Positions 22,574-31,258 of a stretch of 64,000 bases of DNA are shown piece by piece (within the stretch, counting starts at the first letter, position 1; every line of letters starts with the position of its first letter). The translations under genes and the position numbers were made by a program. The notes below the pieces were generated by a model that ran no database searches, was not told the DNA's origin, and worked only from the letters and a program-made list of their open reading frames with translations. The DNA is from CAZOZZ01 sp965247425 (GTDB taxonomy: Bacteria > Acidobacteriota > Terriglobia > 20CM-2-55-15): positions 5,766,001 through 5,830,000 of the forward strand of contig OZ252023.1 of NCBI GenBank assembly GCA_965247425.1, in the 5' to 3' direction.

Positions 22574-22912
22574 ATGATAGCTAAAGCGACGGCTCGCTAC
22601 ATCCGAATGTCCCCGCAGAAGGCGCGCCTGGTGATTGATCTGATTCGGGGCCGGGGTGTGAACGAAGCGTTGATAACTTTGAAGTTCATCAACAAGCGCG
22701 CGACCGGGCCGATTGAGAAAGTCGTGCGGTCCGCCATCGCCAACGCGACTGAAAAGCACGAAGCGTTGGACATCGACAACCTGTTTGTCGAAAAGGCGTA
22801 CATCAACGAAGGCCCGCGGTTGAAGCGGATCCGGCCCGCCCCGATGGGACGTGCCCTGGGTTATCAGCGCCGGATGAGCCACATAACCGTCGAATTAGGA
22901 GAACGTGAATGA
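22574..22912 (+). CDS. rplV: 50S ribosomal protein L22
   Basis: Its long hairpin lines the nascent-peptide exit tunnel (112 aa). Conserved start IAKATARYIRMSPQKARLVI and loop EGPRLKRIRPAPMGRALGYQ. Start set at ATG 22574; an in-frame upstream start at 22529 would add 15 unconserved residues. Confidence 0.98.
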   Translation: MIAKATARYIRMSPQKARLVIDLIRGRGVNEALITLKFINKRATGPIEKVVRSAIANATEKHEALDIDNLFVEKAYINEGPRLKRIRPAPMGRALGYQRRMSHITVELGERE

Positions 22913-22919
22913 GTGAGTC

Positions 22920-22962
22920 TGTTCTTGCTGACCACTGGCCACTGACCACTGACCACTTCGAA
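22920..22962. repeat. CTGACCA heptamer-period repeat between rplV and rpsC
   Basis: Tandem CACTGGC, CACTGAC, CACTGAC, CACTTCG steps form a 7 bp-period block. It is the same core as the arms of the tuf-leader hairpin but without the inverted partner. Confidence 0.8.
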
Positions 22963-22993
22963 AGTAGTCCAGCAAGCGGGAGAACGTAATTTC

Positions 22994-23656
22994 ATGGGTC
23001 AGAAAACACATCCATACGGATTTCGGCTGGGAATAACGAAGCCGTGGAGATCACGGTGGTTCGCAACGAAGGACTACGGCAGGCTACTCCATGAGGATCT
23101 CGAGCTCAAACGAAAGCTCAAGAAGCAACTCGGCCATGCAGGCGTCGCGAACATCGAAGTTGAACGAATGGCCAACAAGCTTCGAATTACGATCTATACA
23201 TCGCGCCCGGGGATCATCATCGGGCGGAAGGGTTCCGAGATCGATAAGCTCAAAGCAGAGGTCCAGAAGCAGACCAATCGCGAGGTTTACATCAACATCC
23301 AGGAGATTCACCGGCCTGAACTGGACGCCCAGTTGGTCGGAGAGTCGATCGCCATGCAGTTGGAAAAACGCATCGCCTTCCGGCGCGCCATGCGCAAGGC
23401 TGTGGATTCAGCATTGCGTTTCGGTGCCAAGGGTATCAAGGTGCGAGTCAGCGGCCGGTTGAACGGGGCCGAAATTGCGCGGTCGGAGTGGTATTTGCAG
23501 GGACGATTGCCGTTGCAGACCTTGCGGGCCGACATCGATTATGGTTTTGCCCAGGCCTATACCACCTATGGAGTGATCGGAGTGAAGTGCTGGGTGTATA
23601 AGGGCGAGATCCTCGCAAAAGCGGCACCCGCTAAGCCGGTGGCGGCCAGGATCTAG
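22994..23656 (+). CDS. rpsC: 30S ribosomal protein S3
   Basis: Forms the mRNA entry tunnel with S4 and S5 (220 aa). N-terminal GQKTHPYGFRLGITKPWRSR, KH domain with RPGIIIGRKGSEIDKL near residue 70, and C-terminal domain SGRLNGAEIARSEWYLQGRL. 13 bp before rplP. Confidence 0.98.
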   Translation: MGQKTHPYGFRLGITKPWRSRWFATKDYGRLLHEDLELKRKLKKQLGHAGVANIEVERMANKLRITIYTSRPGIIIGRKGSEIDKLKAEVQKQTNREVYINIQEIHRPELDAQLVGESIAMQLEKRIAFRRAMRKAVDSALRFGAKGIKVRVSGRLNGAEIARSEWYLQGRLPLQTLRADIDYGFAQAYTTYGVIGVKCWVYKGEILAKAAPAKPVAARI

Positions 23657-23669
23657 GGAGTTATTTTTC

Positions 23670-24095
23670 ATGTTGATGCCCAAAAAGGTCAAGTACCGTA
23701 AGCAACAACGCGGTCGTATGCGGGGCAAGGCCTGGCGAGGGTCCACTCTGGCGTTTGGCGATTACGGTTTGAAGACGCTTGAGGCGGCATGGATCACGGA
23801 CCGGCAGATCGAGGCCGGCCGGATTGCGATGACCCGTTCGGTCAAGCGCGGAGGAAAAGTCTGGATCCGAATTTTCCCGGACAAGCCGGTCACGAAGAAG
23901 CCGGCCGAGACCCGCATGGGTAAGGGTAAGGGTGCTCCGGAGTACTGGGTGGCGCCGGTCAAGCCAGGCCGCATCCTTTACGAAATGGAAGGCGTTCCGG
24001 AAGATATCGCACGCGAAGCGATGCGGCTGGCTGCGCAGAAGCTGCCGGTCCGGACAAAGTTTGTGGCCCGGATCGAAAAGAGGACGACGACGTGA
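23670..24095 (+). CDS. rplP: 50S ribosomal protein L16
   Basis: Positions A-site tRNA in the 50S subunit (141 aa). Motifs MLMPKKVKYRKQQRGRMRG and PVTKKPAETRMGKGKG. An alternative ATG is two codons downstream (23676). Overlaps rpmC by 4 bp (GTGA). Confidence 0.98.
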   Translation: MLMPKKVKYRKQQRGRMRGKAWRGSTLAFGDYGLKTLEAAWITDRQIEAGRIAMTRSVKRGGKVWIRIFPDKPVTKKPAETRMGKGKGAPEYWVAPVKPGRILYEMEGVPEDIAREAMRLAAQKLPVRTKFVARIEKRTTT

Positions 24096-24310
24096 AGATC
24101 AGTGATCGTCTCAACAAGTTGAAGGATCTTTCGGTGGAAGAGTTGGAGAACCGGCAGGAAGGCATGGCGGAAGAGGCTTTTCGTCTGCGCTTCCAGTGGA
24201 CCATGGGCCAGTCCGAAGCACTCAAGAAGATGCGGGAGTTGCGGCGTGATCGGGCCCGGGTACTCACGTTGCTCCGGCAGAAACAACTTGAAAACCAGGA
24301 GGCCTCGTAG
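24092..24310 (+). CDS. rpmC: 50S ribosomal protein L29
   Basis: Small alpha-helical protein at the exit tunnel (72 aa) next to L23. GTG start overlaps the rplP stop. Conserved FRLRFQWTMGQ and the basic RRDRARVLTLLRQ near the C-terminus. Followed by a GC-rich palindrome (24325-24336) before rpsQ. Confidence 0.96.
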   Translation: MKISDRLNKLKDLSVEELENRQEGMAEEAFRLRFQWTMGQSEALKKMRELRRDRARVLTLLRQKQLENQEAS

Positions 24311-24362
24311 GAACAGGATCCCACCCCCCCGGGGGGCGTGATGTCCGAATCCGGAGTTGGAA

Positions 24363-24659
24363 ATGGCAGAGGAAACAACACAAGTGCAAGCGACGAGAGT
24401 GCGGCAGCGGCAGGAAAAAGTCGGTGTCGTAACCCGGACAAAGATGCAGAAGACGATCGTTGTGGAAGTGAGTCGGCGAGTGCCCCATCCCCTCTACAAG
24501 CGGATTATCACGCGCCGGTCCAAGTTCCTGGTCCACGATGAGAATGGAGAAGCTCGAACCGGCGACACTGTTCGCATCGTCGAGACCCGGCCGACAAGCA
24601 AGCACAAGCGGTGGCGTCTTCGGACTATCGTTCAACCTTCGTCGTCAAGGGAGGCGTAA
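24363..24659 (+). CDS. rpsQ: 30S ribosomal protein S17
   Basis: Early 16S rRNA-binding protein of OB fold (98 aa from ATG 24363). The core VGVVTRTKMQKTIVVEVSRRVPHPLYKR is typical, preceded by a 20-residue polar N-terminal tail richer in Gln than usual. 2 bp before rplN. Confidence 0.97.
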   Translation: MAEETTQVQATRVRQRQEKVGVVTRTKMQKTIVVEVSRRVPHPLYKRIITRRSKFLVHDENGEARTGDTVRIVETRPTSKHKRWRLRTIVQPSSSREA

Positions 24660-24661
24660 CG

Positions 24662-25033
24662 ATGGGCGTTCAAATGAGGACCATCCTCGAGGTGGCCGAT
24701 AACTCCGGGGCCAAGAGGCTTTCCTGCATTCTTCCTCTTGGAGGATCGGTCGGCAGGACGGCGGGCTTGGGTGATATCGTGACGGCGTCGGTTAAGGAAG
24801 CGAGCCCGGACAGCGGAGTTAAGAAGGGTACTGTCGTCAGGGCTGTAATCGTGCGAACGAGAAAGGAATTGCGTCGGAAGGATGGAACCTACATTCGGTT
24901 CGACCAGAACGCCGCCGTACTGATTAACGAACAGCGCGAGCCGGTAGGTACCCGAGTCTTCGGACCCGTTGCCCGTGAGTTGCGCGACAAGAAATTCATG
25001 AAGATCGTATCGCTTGCACCGGAGGTGATTTGA
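24662..25033 (+). CDS. rplN: 50S ribosomal protein L14
   Basis: Intersubunit protein contacting 16S helix 14 (123 aa). Motifs TILEVADNSGAKRLSCI and RFDQNAAVLINEQREPVGTR. Start set at ATG 24662; an earlier in-frame start would overlap rpsQ. Overlaps the rplX start. Confidence 0.98.
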   Translation: MGVQMRTILEVADNSGAKRLSCILPLGGSVGRTAGLGDIVTASVKEASPDSGVKKGTVVRAVIVRTRKELRRKDGTYIRFDQNAAVLINEQREPVGTRVFGPVARELRDKKFMKIVSLAPEVI

Positions 25034-25359
25034 TGCCGGCGGTTACCCCCATAAAGAAAAACGATGAGGTTTATGTCCTTTCTGGAAAAGACCGCGGTAA
25101 GACCGGGCGTGTCTTGATCGTCGATCCGCAAAACCAGAGGATCGTGGTCGAAGGTGTCCAGATGATCAAGCGACACACGCGACCGAACCCGCAAAAAAAC
25201 GTGAAAGGCGGGATCGTCGAGAAGGAAGCTGCCATCCATGTTTCGAATGTGTCGATCGTCTGCAAGAACTGCAAGGAACACACGCGGCTTGGCAAGACAA
25301 TTCTGAGCGATGGTCGCCGTGTGCGTACGTGTAAGAAATGCGGCAACGCATTCGAATAG
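25033..25359 (+). CDS. rplX: 50S ribosomal protein L24
   Basis: Assembly initiator (108 aa) with KOW motif near the N-terminus (KNDEVYVLSGKDRGKTGRVL). It has a C-terminal CxNC...CKKC-like zinc pattern (VCKNCKEHTR and RTCKKCGNAF), as in the longer bacterial form. ATG at 25033 overlaps the rplN TGA by one base. Confidence 0.97.
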   Translation: MPAVTPIKKNDEVYVLSGKDRGKTGRVLIVDPQNQRIVVEGVQMIKRHTRPNPQKNVKGGIVEKEAAIHVSNVSIVCKNCKEHTRLGKTILSDGRRVRTCKKCGNAFE

Positions 25360-25383
25360 GTTGGGGACTTTAGGAGTGCGAAC

Positions 25384-25923
25384 GTGGCAAGACTGAGAGA
25401 ACAGTACAAGAGTGAAGTCGTACCGGCGCTTATCAAGCACTTCAAGTACGAAAACATCATGGCCGTGCCACGCCTGGAAAAGACCGTCATCAATATCGGT
25501 TTGGGGGAAGCGATTCAGAACTCGAAGCTCCTCGACTCCGCGATCGACGAGCTAGGCCGCATCGCAGGCCAACGGCCGATTATCACTCGTGCCAAGAAAT
25601 CGATCGCGAATTTCAAACTCCGAGAGAACATGGCCATCGGAACAGCGGTGACGCTGAGAGGAAACAGGATGTTTGAGTTCCTCGATCGACTGACAAGTGT
25701 CGCACTGCCTCGCGTGCGAGATTTCAGGGGCTTGTCGACGCGCTCCTTCGATGGACGCGGCAACTACACGCTCGGCCTGATGGACCAGTTGATTTTCCCG
25801 GAAATCGATTATGCCAAGGTCGATAAGATCAAGGGAATGAACGTAACAATCGTGACCACGGCCAAGACCGACGACGAAGCCCGAGAGTTGCTTCGTTTGC
25901 TCGGCATGCCGTTTAGACGCTAA
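25384..25923 (+). CDS. rplE: 50S ribosomal protein L5
   Basis: Binds 5S rRNA and forms bridge B1b (179 aa). Conserved VPRLEKTVINIGLGEA, RAKKSIANFKLRE, and TTAKTDDEARELLRLLGMPF. GTG start after GGAGTGCGAAC. Confidence 0.98.
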   Translation: MARLREQYKSEVVPALIKHFKYENIMAVPRLEKTVINIGLGEAIQNSKLLDSAIDELGRIAGQRPIITRAKKSIANFKLRENMAIGTAVTLRGNRMFEFLDRLTSVALPRVRDFRGLSTRSFDGRGNYTLGLMDQLIFPEIDYAKVDKIKGMNVTIVTTAKTDDEARELLRLLGMPFRR

Positions 25924-25934
25924 CAGGAGATTGA

Positions 25935-26120
25935 ATGGCTCGTACCTCATGTGTGGCCAAGGAAGCTAGAAAGAAGAAATTTGCGGTGCGTTACCGCAAC
26001 CGTTGTAAGCGGTGCGGACGCCCTCGTGGATTCTTGAGAAAATTTCAGCTCTGTAGAATCTGTTTCCGGTCTCTTTCTCTCGCGGGTGAAATCCCTGGTG
26101 TCGTCAAATCCAGCTGGTAG
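25935..26120 (+). CDS. rpsN: 30S ribosomal protein S14, zinc-binding type
   Basis: Short S14 (61 aa) of the C+ type. The zinc site is visible as CKRCGRP and CRICFRSLS. Starts MARTSCVAKEARKKKFAVR. Between rplE and rpsH as in the spc operon. Confidence 0.98.
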   Translation: MARTSCVAKEARKKKFAVRYRNRCKRCGRPRGFLRKFQLCRICFRSLSLAGEIPGVVKSSW

Positions 26121-26133
26121 GGGGTGAGGAGAA

Positions 26134-26526
26134 ATGACAGATCCAATTGCAGACATGCTGACGCGCATCCGTAATGGATTGCAGGCCCGACATCAGAAAG
26201 TTTACGTTCCCTCTTCCAAGCTGAAGGTGTCGATTGCACGAATCCTCAAGGAAGAAGGCTATATCGGCAACTACAAGCGCAGTGATGGCGACGGGAAACC
26301 CGTTCTCACCCTGTTCCTCAAGTATGGTCCCGCCGGGGAAAAGGTTCTCACTTCGCTCAAACGAGTCAGCAGGCCGGGGTGTCGCGTCTACGTCGGAAAG
26401 CAAGAGATTCCCAGGGTGCTCGGTGGTCTCGGTATCAATGTTCTCAGTACATCGAGCGGGATCATGACCGGAAAAGAAGCTCGCAAGAGGGGTTTTGGCG
26501 GCGAGATCCTCTGCGACGTTTATTGA
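26134..26526 (+). CDS. rpsH: 30S ribosomal protein S8
   Basis: Platform assembly protein, repressor of the spc operon in E. coli (130 aa). Conserved TDPIADMLTRIRNG and C-terminal GLGINVLSTSSGIMTGKEAR. Starts after GGGGTGAGGAGAA. Confidence 0.98.
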   Translation: MTDPIADMLTRIRNGLQARHQKVYVPSSKLKVSIARILKEEGYIGNYKRSDGDGKPVLTLFLKYGPAGEKVLTSLKRVSRPGCRVYVGKQEIPRVLGGLGINVLSTSSGIMTGKEARKRGFGGEILCDVY

Positions 26527-26594
26527 TTTTGCGGGCGGCTTTTGGCCGCACGATCTGAACGGGCGCCCACATGGGGCACCAGTTAGAAGGCGAT

Positions 26595-27140
26595 ATGTCA
26601 CGAATTGGAAAGATGCCGATACCCATTCCGGACAAGGTCAAGATTGAGATCAAGGCCACCGAGGTTTCGGTGACGGGGCCGAAAGGCACTCTGATCAGTC
26701 CGATCCCGTCCGGCATTGGTTGTGAGCAGAGAGACAATCAGTTGTTTCTGACTCGGGCAAATGATTCGGGCCGGCAGCGAAGTTTTCACGGTCTGGCTCG
26801 CGCTCTGGCGGCGAACGCCGTTCGAGGCGTCTCCGAAGGCTTCAAGAAGGAACTGGAAATCGTCGGTGTCGGGTTTCGTGTCGAACTCCGAGGGTCTTCC
26901 TTGATCTTCAGCCTCGGGTTTTCCCATCCGATCGAGTACCCGATACCGGACGGGATAGAAGTGAAAGTGGAAAAACAGACCAAGATTGCGATAAGTGGTG
27001 CGGACCGGCAACAGGTTGGTCAGGTGGCGGCTGTCATACGAAGCCTGAAGAAGCCGGACCCCTACAAGAACAAGGGGATACGGTACAAGGGTGAGGCTCT
27101 CAAGAAGAAGGCCGGAAAAACTGCAGGGGGGGCTGAGTGA
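26595..27140 (+). CDS. rplF: 50S ribosomal protein L6
   Basis: Binds near the sarcin-ricin loop (181 aa). Motifs SRIGKMPIPIPDKV, GPKGTL and C-terminal KKPDPYKNKGIRYKGE. Start set at ATG 26595 from the conserved MSRIGK; an in-frame upstream start at 26571 is less likely. TGATG overlap with rplR. Confidence 0.98.
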   Translation: MSRIGKMPIPIPDKVKIEIKATEVSVTGPKGTLISPIPSGIGCEQRDNQLFLTRANDSGRQRSFHGLARALAANAVRGVSEGFKKELEIVGVGFRVELRGSSLIFSLGFSHPIEYPIPDGIEVKVEKQTKIAISGADRQQVGQVAAVIRSLKKPDPYKNKGIRYKGEALKKKAGKTAGGAE

Positions 27141-27505
27141 TGGCGACCAGGGAATCTCGTGATCACGTCCGTCGGCGGATTCACTTCCGCATCCGACGTC
27201 GTATTTCAGGTACCGGGGAACGTCCCCGCCTCGCGGTGTTTCGCAGCAACAAACATATTTATGCCCAACTGATCGACGACACCCTGGGATGGACGCTGGC
27301 TTCGGCCGCGTCAACCGAGGAGGAGACGAAGACGGGTGGGTCGGGCGGAAATGTAGAAGCGGCTAAGAGAGTCGGTGAGCTCATCGCCAAACGCGGCAAG
27401 GAAAAGGGCTTCGGGGCGGTCTTGTTCGATCGGGGGGGGTACCTTTACCACGGTCGCGTCCGCGCGCTTGCTGAATCTGCCCGGGAATCGGGATTGAAGT
27501 TCTAA
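27140..27505 (+). CDS. rplR: 50S ribosomal protein L18
   Basis: 5S rRNA-binding protein (121 aa). Motifs RPRLAVFRSNKHIYAQLIDD and GAVLFDRGGYLYHGRVRALA. ATG at 27140 overlaps rplF by one base; a GTG one codon upstream is also possible. Confidence 0.97.
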   Translation: MATRESRDHVRRRIHFRIRRRISGTGERPRLAVFRSNKHIYAQLIDDTLGWTLASAASTEEETKTGGSGGNVEAAKRVGELIAKRGKEKGFGAVLFDRGGYLYHGRVRALAESARESGLKF

Positions 27506-27518
27506 ACTAGGAGTCTCA

Positions 27519-28070
27519 ATGGCCAATCAAAGAGGCGGTCCAAATCAAAGGCCCGGTGGTCGAAGGTCGTTCAATCAACGGGCCGAATCGGCAGACGGAC
27601 TCAAGGACACGGTTGTTTCCATCAACCGTGTCACCAAGGTCGTCAAGGGTGGCAAAAACCTCAGTTTCAGTGTGCTTGTTGTGGTCGGCGACGAGAGCGG
27701 CAAGGTCGGCTACGGCAGCGGCAAGGCCAAGGAAGTGCCCCAGGCGATCCGGAAGGCGATCGAGACTGCCAAGAAGAACATGATCAGTATCCCGATCATC
27801 AATAACACGACGCCGCACAAGGTAGTTGGTGTTTTCGGTGCCGGGCGGGTGCTGTTGAAGCCGGCCTCGGAAGGGACGGGCGTCATTGCCGGTGGGGCTG
27901 TGCGAGCCGTCATGCAGGCCGCGGGCATCAACAATATCCTTACGAAATCCATTGGAACCGCGAACCCCCATAACGTAGTAAAAGCTACATTCGAAGGCCT
28001 GAAAATGCTCCGGGATCCAAAGGACGTCGCACGACTTCGGGGTAAGCCGCTTGAGGAGATTGTCGGTTAG
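27519..28070 (+). CDS. rpsE: 30S ribosomal protein S5
   Basis: Fidelity protein at the mRNA entry pore (183 aa). Conserved VVKGGKNLSFSVLVVVGDESG followed by KVGYGSGKAKEVPQAI, and the nucleotide-like loop GTGVIAGGAVRAVMQAAG. N-terminal 25 residues are Gln/Asn/Arg-rich and variable. Confidence 0.98.
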   Translation: MANQRGGPNQRPGGRRSFNQRAESADGLKDTVVSINRVTKVVKGGKNLSFSVLVVVGDESGKVGYGSGKAKEVPQAIRKAIETAKKNMISIPIINNTTPHKVVGVFGAGRVLLKPASEGTGVIAGGAVRAVMQAAGINNILTKSIGTANPHNVVKATFEGLKMLRDPKDVARLRGKPLEEIVG

Positions 28071-28074
28071 CGCC

Positions 28075-28287
28075 ATGGCGACACAAAAGAACAATTCAGC
28101 GCAGGTGACGGTCAAGGTTCAGTATTACAGAAGCGCAATTGGATACAGCGAGGCGCAGAAGCGGGTCGTTAAGGGCCTTGGGTTTCGTAAGTTGAATTCT
28201 GTGCGGGAGATCAAGGACACGCCCGAACTCCGGGGTATGGTTCGGAAGATTCCCCATCTGGTAAGGGTTCTGGAGAGTGAGGAATGA
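28075..28287 (+). CDS. rpmD: 50S ribosomal protein L30
   Basis: Small 50S protein (70 aa). Core VQYYRSAIGYSEAQKRVVKG and GLGFRKLNSVREIKDTPELR are typical. Start chosen at ATG 28075, 4 bp after rpsE; a start at 28051 would overlap rpsE. Overlaps rplO by 4 bp. Confidence 0.96.
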   Translation: MATQKNNSAQVTVKVQYYRSAIGYSEAQKRVVKGLGFRKLNSVREIKDTPELRGMVRKIPHLVRVLESEE

Positions 28288-28748
28288 GTGGTATTAACGA
28301 GCTGAGACCGAACCCCGGATCCAGGAGAGACCGGAAGCGGGTTGGCCGGGGCATGGGAACCGGAAGGGGAAAAACTTCCGGTCGCGGTCACAAAGGCCAG
28401 AAATCCCGGTCCGGCTATCATTCAAAGCGTGGCTTTGAGGGCGGCCAGATGCCGCTGCATCGCCGGTTGCCCAAGCGCGGGTTTTCGAACGCGGTTTTCA
28501 AGAAGCACTATTCGACCATAAACGTCGGCGACCTCGCTCGGTTGGAAGGCGTCCGGCCGGACGCGAAGATCGGGGCCACCGAGTTGGTCGAAGCGGGGAT
28601 CATCCGCAAGCTCAAGAAAGACGGCCTGCGTGTCCTGGGTAACGGAACCATTGACCGGGGCCTGCACGTCGTCGCCCAGCATTTCACCAAAGGCGCTCAA
28701 GAAAAAATTGCCGGCGCCGGGGGCAAGTGTGAGGTGCCAGCGCTGTGA
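28284..28748 (+). CDS. rplO: 50S ribosomal protein L15
   Basis: Late-assembly 50S protein (154 aa). Gly/Arg-rich start LRPNPGSRRDRKRVGRGMGT followed by GRGKTSGRGHKGQKSRSGY is diagnostic. GTGA overlap with secY suggests coupling. Confidence 0.98.
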   Translation: MSGINELRPNPGSRRDRKRVGRGMGTGRGKTSGRGHKGQKSRSGYHSKRGFEGGQMPLHRRLPKRGFSNAVFKKHYSTINVGDLARLEGVRPDAKIGATELVEAGIIRKLKKDGLRVLGNGTIDRGLHVVAQHFTKGAQEKIAGAGGKCEVPAL

Positions 28749-30124
28749 TCGATGTCGTCCAGACCACCAAGAACATTTTCAATATTCCCGACCTGAGAAA
28801 GCGGATTCTCTTCATGCTCGGAATATTGGCAGTGTACCGGGTGGGTTCGTTCATTCCGAGTCCTGGAATCGATGCCAACGCGTTGCAACAATTTTTTGCC
28901 GATGCCCAGGGGACGGTGTTCGGTTTCCTCGATATGTTCTCGGGTGGAAACTTTGCGCGGATGACGATCTTCGCCTTGGGCATCATGCCCTACATTACGG
29001 CGTCGATCATCCTCCAACTGCTGACGGTGGTCTGGCCCTACCTGGAGAAACTTTCCAAGGAAGGTGAACTCGGCAAGAGGAAGATCACAACCTATACACG
29101 GTACCTGACCGTGGTTCTGAGTGCGGTCCAGTCGGCCGGGATCGCCGTGGCCCTTCAACGATCGGGTCAGTTCGTGATTAACCCGGGTCTAGGGTTCATT
29201 CTGATGACGATGTTGACGCTCACGACCGGCACGGCATTCATTATGTGGCTGGGCGAGCAAATTACAGAACGTGGCATCGGCAACGGAATGTCGCTGATCA
29301 TTTTTGCCGGTATTGTCGTGGGGCTTCCCAGCGCGACCAGTGAAATATACGACAAGCTCAACACGAACGAGTGGTCCGTTCTGCAATTGCTCCTGCTCCT
29401 CATTGTGATGGTTGGAGTCGTTGCGTTCATCGTCCTTGTTGAAAGAGGCCAGCGGAGGATTACGGTCCAGTACGCCAAGCGTGTCGTTGGCCGAAAGGTT
29501 ATGGGCGGGCAGTCGACCCACCTGCCGTTGCGAGTCAACACGGGCGGGGTCATTCCGGTCATCTTCGCATCGTCGATCTTGACGTTCCCTCAGACTTTCG
29601 GGTTGGTCCTGAGCGAAAATCGTTTCCTTCAATCGATCTCGGACGCGTTGGGGTTTGGCGAGCCTCTATATAACCTGGCCTTTGTCGGATCGATCATCTT
29701 CTTCTGTTACTTTTACACGTCGATCATCTTCAATCCGAATGAAGTCGCCGACAACATGCGCAAGTACGGAGGGTTCATTCCCGGGATTCGTCCAGGTCGA
29801 CGGACTGCGGATTATCTCAACGCCATCCTCACGCGGCTGACGCTCGTAGGCGCCCTGTATCTTGCCCTGATCGCAACTATCCCCACGTTCATGATGGTGG
29901 GGTTCCACGTTCAGAGCCTGCCTTTTATCGGGCCTGGCCTGGACGCGGCACTACCGACGTTCATTACGCAGGGATTGCAGGTGAACTTCTATTTCGGAGG
30001 CACCTCGTTGTTGATCGTTGTCGGTGTTGCGATGGACACCGTGCAGCAGATCGAGTCGCAGTTGATCATGCGACACTATGACGGCTTCATGAAGAAGGGG
30101 CGCATCCGCGGGAGGCGTGGTTGA
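28745..30124 (+). CDS. secY: Protein translocase subunit SecY
   Basis: Channel subunit of SecYEG in the inner membrane (459 aa) with about ten hydrophobic segments. Family motifs PGIDANALQQF, TPYITASIILQLL-like (LGIMPYITASIILQLLTVVW) and LGEQITERGIGNGMSLIIFAG. GTG start at 28745 overlaps rplO. Partner SecE is at 2794; the adk start overlaps the 3' end. Confidence 0.98.
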   Translation: MIDVVQTTKNIFNIPDLRKRILFMLGILAVYRVGSFIPSPGIDANALQQFFADAQGTVFGFLDMFSGGNFARMTIFALGIMPYITASIILQLLTVVWPYLEKLSKEGELGKRKITTYTRYLTVVLSAVQSAGIAVALQRSGQFVINPGLGFILMTMLTLTTGTAFIMWLGEQITERGIGNGMSLIIFAGIVVGLPSATSEIYDKLNTNEWSVLQLLLLLIVMVGVVAFIVLVERGQRRITVQYAKRVVGRKVMGGQSTHLPLRVNTGGVIPVIFASSILTFPQTFGLVLSENRFLQSISDALGFGEPLYNLAFVGSIIFFCYFYTSIIFNPNEVADNMRKYGGFIPGIRPGRRTADYLNAILTRLTLVGALYLALIATIPTFMMVGFHVQSLPFIGPGLDAALPTFITQGLQVNFYFGGTSLLIVVGVAMDTVQQIESQLIMRHYDGFMKKGRIRGRRG

Positions 30125-30786
30125 CGGTTCGGAACATCGTTATCCTGCTTGGTCCGCCGGGTGCCGGAAAAGGAACACAGTCTCGGGTGATGATGGACAA
30201 GTTGGAATTTCCGCAGATCGCAACCGGGGACATGTTGCGGGACGCGGTGACGCAGGAGACCCGACTGGGAATGGAAGCGAAGAAGGTTCTGGATGAGGGT
30301 AATCTGGTTGGGGATGACATCGTCACCGGTATCGTACTGGGGCGCACAGCGGCTCTTGATTGTGCTCGGGGCTTCATCCTGGATGGGTATCCAAGAAATC
30401 TGGTGCAGGCGGAATTGTTTCAGGCTGAGCTCGGAGCCCAGGACCATCTGACCGTGATCGAGCTTGCGGTCGAAACGGATTTCCTGGTCAAGCGCATAAC
30501 TTCCCGCATCACTTGTAGTCAATGTAATGCGGTTTACAACAGCGAGGCCCGGGCACCACGTGTCGAAGGTGTGTGCGACCGATGCGGCGGCGACCTGATT
30601 CATCGATCAGACGATCACGAAGAGGTCGTTCGGGAACGTTTGCGAACGTATATTGCGCAGACCGAACCCCTGGCGGAGTTCTACCGCAGCAAGGGTGTCT
30701 ACAGTAAGGTCGATGGAATGAGCGACATCGGCCGGGTAACCGAAGACATCATGCTGGTTATTAAAGGAGTTGCGGGTATCGCCTGA
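30121..30786 (+). CDS. adk: Adenylate kinase, zinc-lid type
   Basis: Catalyses ATP + AMP = 2 ADP (221 aa). P-loop GPPGAGKGTQ near residue 10, AMP-site DGYPRN in place of the usual DGFPR(T), and an extended lid with four cysteines (CSQC, CDRC) indicating structural zinc. TTG start overlaps secY. The secY-adk order is standard, but no map gene lies between adk and infA here. Confidence 0.96.
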   Translation: MTVRNIVILLGPPGAGKGTQSRVMMDKLEFPQIATGDMLRDAVTQETRLGMEAKKVLDEGNLVGDDIVTGIVLGRTAALDCARGFILDGYPRNLVQAELFQAELGAQDHLTVIELAVETDFLVKRITSRITCSQCNAVYNSEARAPRVEGVCDRCGGDLIHRSDDHEEVVRERLRTYIAQTEPLAEFYRSKGVYSKVDGMSDIGRVTEDIMLVIKGVAGIA

Positions 30787-30830
30787 GAGGAATTGGCGAT
30801 ACCGGCCTAGTCCCGGAGGAATAACTCGGT

Positions 30831-31049
30831 TTGTCGAAAGAAGACGCAATCGAAGTGATGGCCACGGTCGTCGAGCACCTTCCCAACGCGATGTTCCGGG
30901 TGCAACTGGAGAACAAGCACCTGGTCCTGGCGCATATTTCGGGGAAGATGCGAAAGAACTTTATTCGGATCCTTCCGGGAGACCGCGTGGCGGTAGAGTT
31001 GTCGCCCTACGATCTGACCCGTGGCCGAATCGTGTACCGTTACAAGTAG
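30831..31049 (+). CDS. infA: Translation initiation factor IF-1
   Basis: OB-fold factor that blocks the ribosomal A site during initiation (72 aa). Motif SKEDAIEVMATVVEHLPNAM with FRVQLENKH and HISGKMRKNFIRILPGDRV. TTG start set by conservation, with GGAGGAA about 10 bp upstream. Confidence 0.98.
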   Translation: MSKEDAIEVMATVVEHLPNAMFRVQLENKHLVLAHISGKMRKNFIRILPGDRVAVELSPYDLTRGRIVYRYK

Positions 31050-31070
31050 TTGATAGCTGAGAGTTAATTC

Positions 31071-31184
31071 ATGAAAGTACGAGCATCAGTAAAGAAAATG
31101 TGTGACAAGTGCAAGATCGTGCATCGTCGCGGTGTTGTGCGCGTCATCTGCTCCAACCCCAAGCACAAGCAGCGTCAGGGGTGA
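31071..31184 (+). CDS. rpmJ: 50S ribosomal protein L36
   Basis: A 37-residue protein too short for normal ORF filters: MKVRASVKKMCDKCKIVHRR then CSNPKHKQRQG. Zinc ligands C11, C14, C27 and H32 make it the C+ form. Preceded by a 7 bp-period stretch (tagttga, tagctga, gagttaa at 31047-31067). Confidence 0.97.
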   Translation: MKVRASVKKMCDKCKIVHRRGVVRVICSNPKHKQRQG

Positions 31185-31188
31185 AATG

Positions 31189-31247
31189 GGTGACCAGTTG
31201 CCAGGGGCCAGCGCGAAACTGGCTGACCACTGACCACTGACCACTAA
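31189..31247. repeat. heptamer-period repeat between rpmJ and rpsM
   Basis: Reads in 7 bp steps: gaccagt, tgccagg, ggccagc, gcgaaac, tggctga, ccactga, ccactga, ccactaa. The right half (CTGACCA core) is partly complementary to the left half (CCAGT/GGCCAGC), a degenerate version of the tuf-leader hairpin. Confidence 0.75.
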
Positions 31248-31258
31248 CGAGGGTTCAT

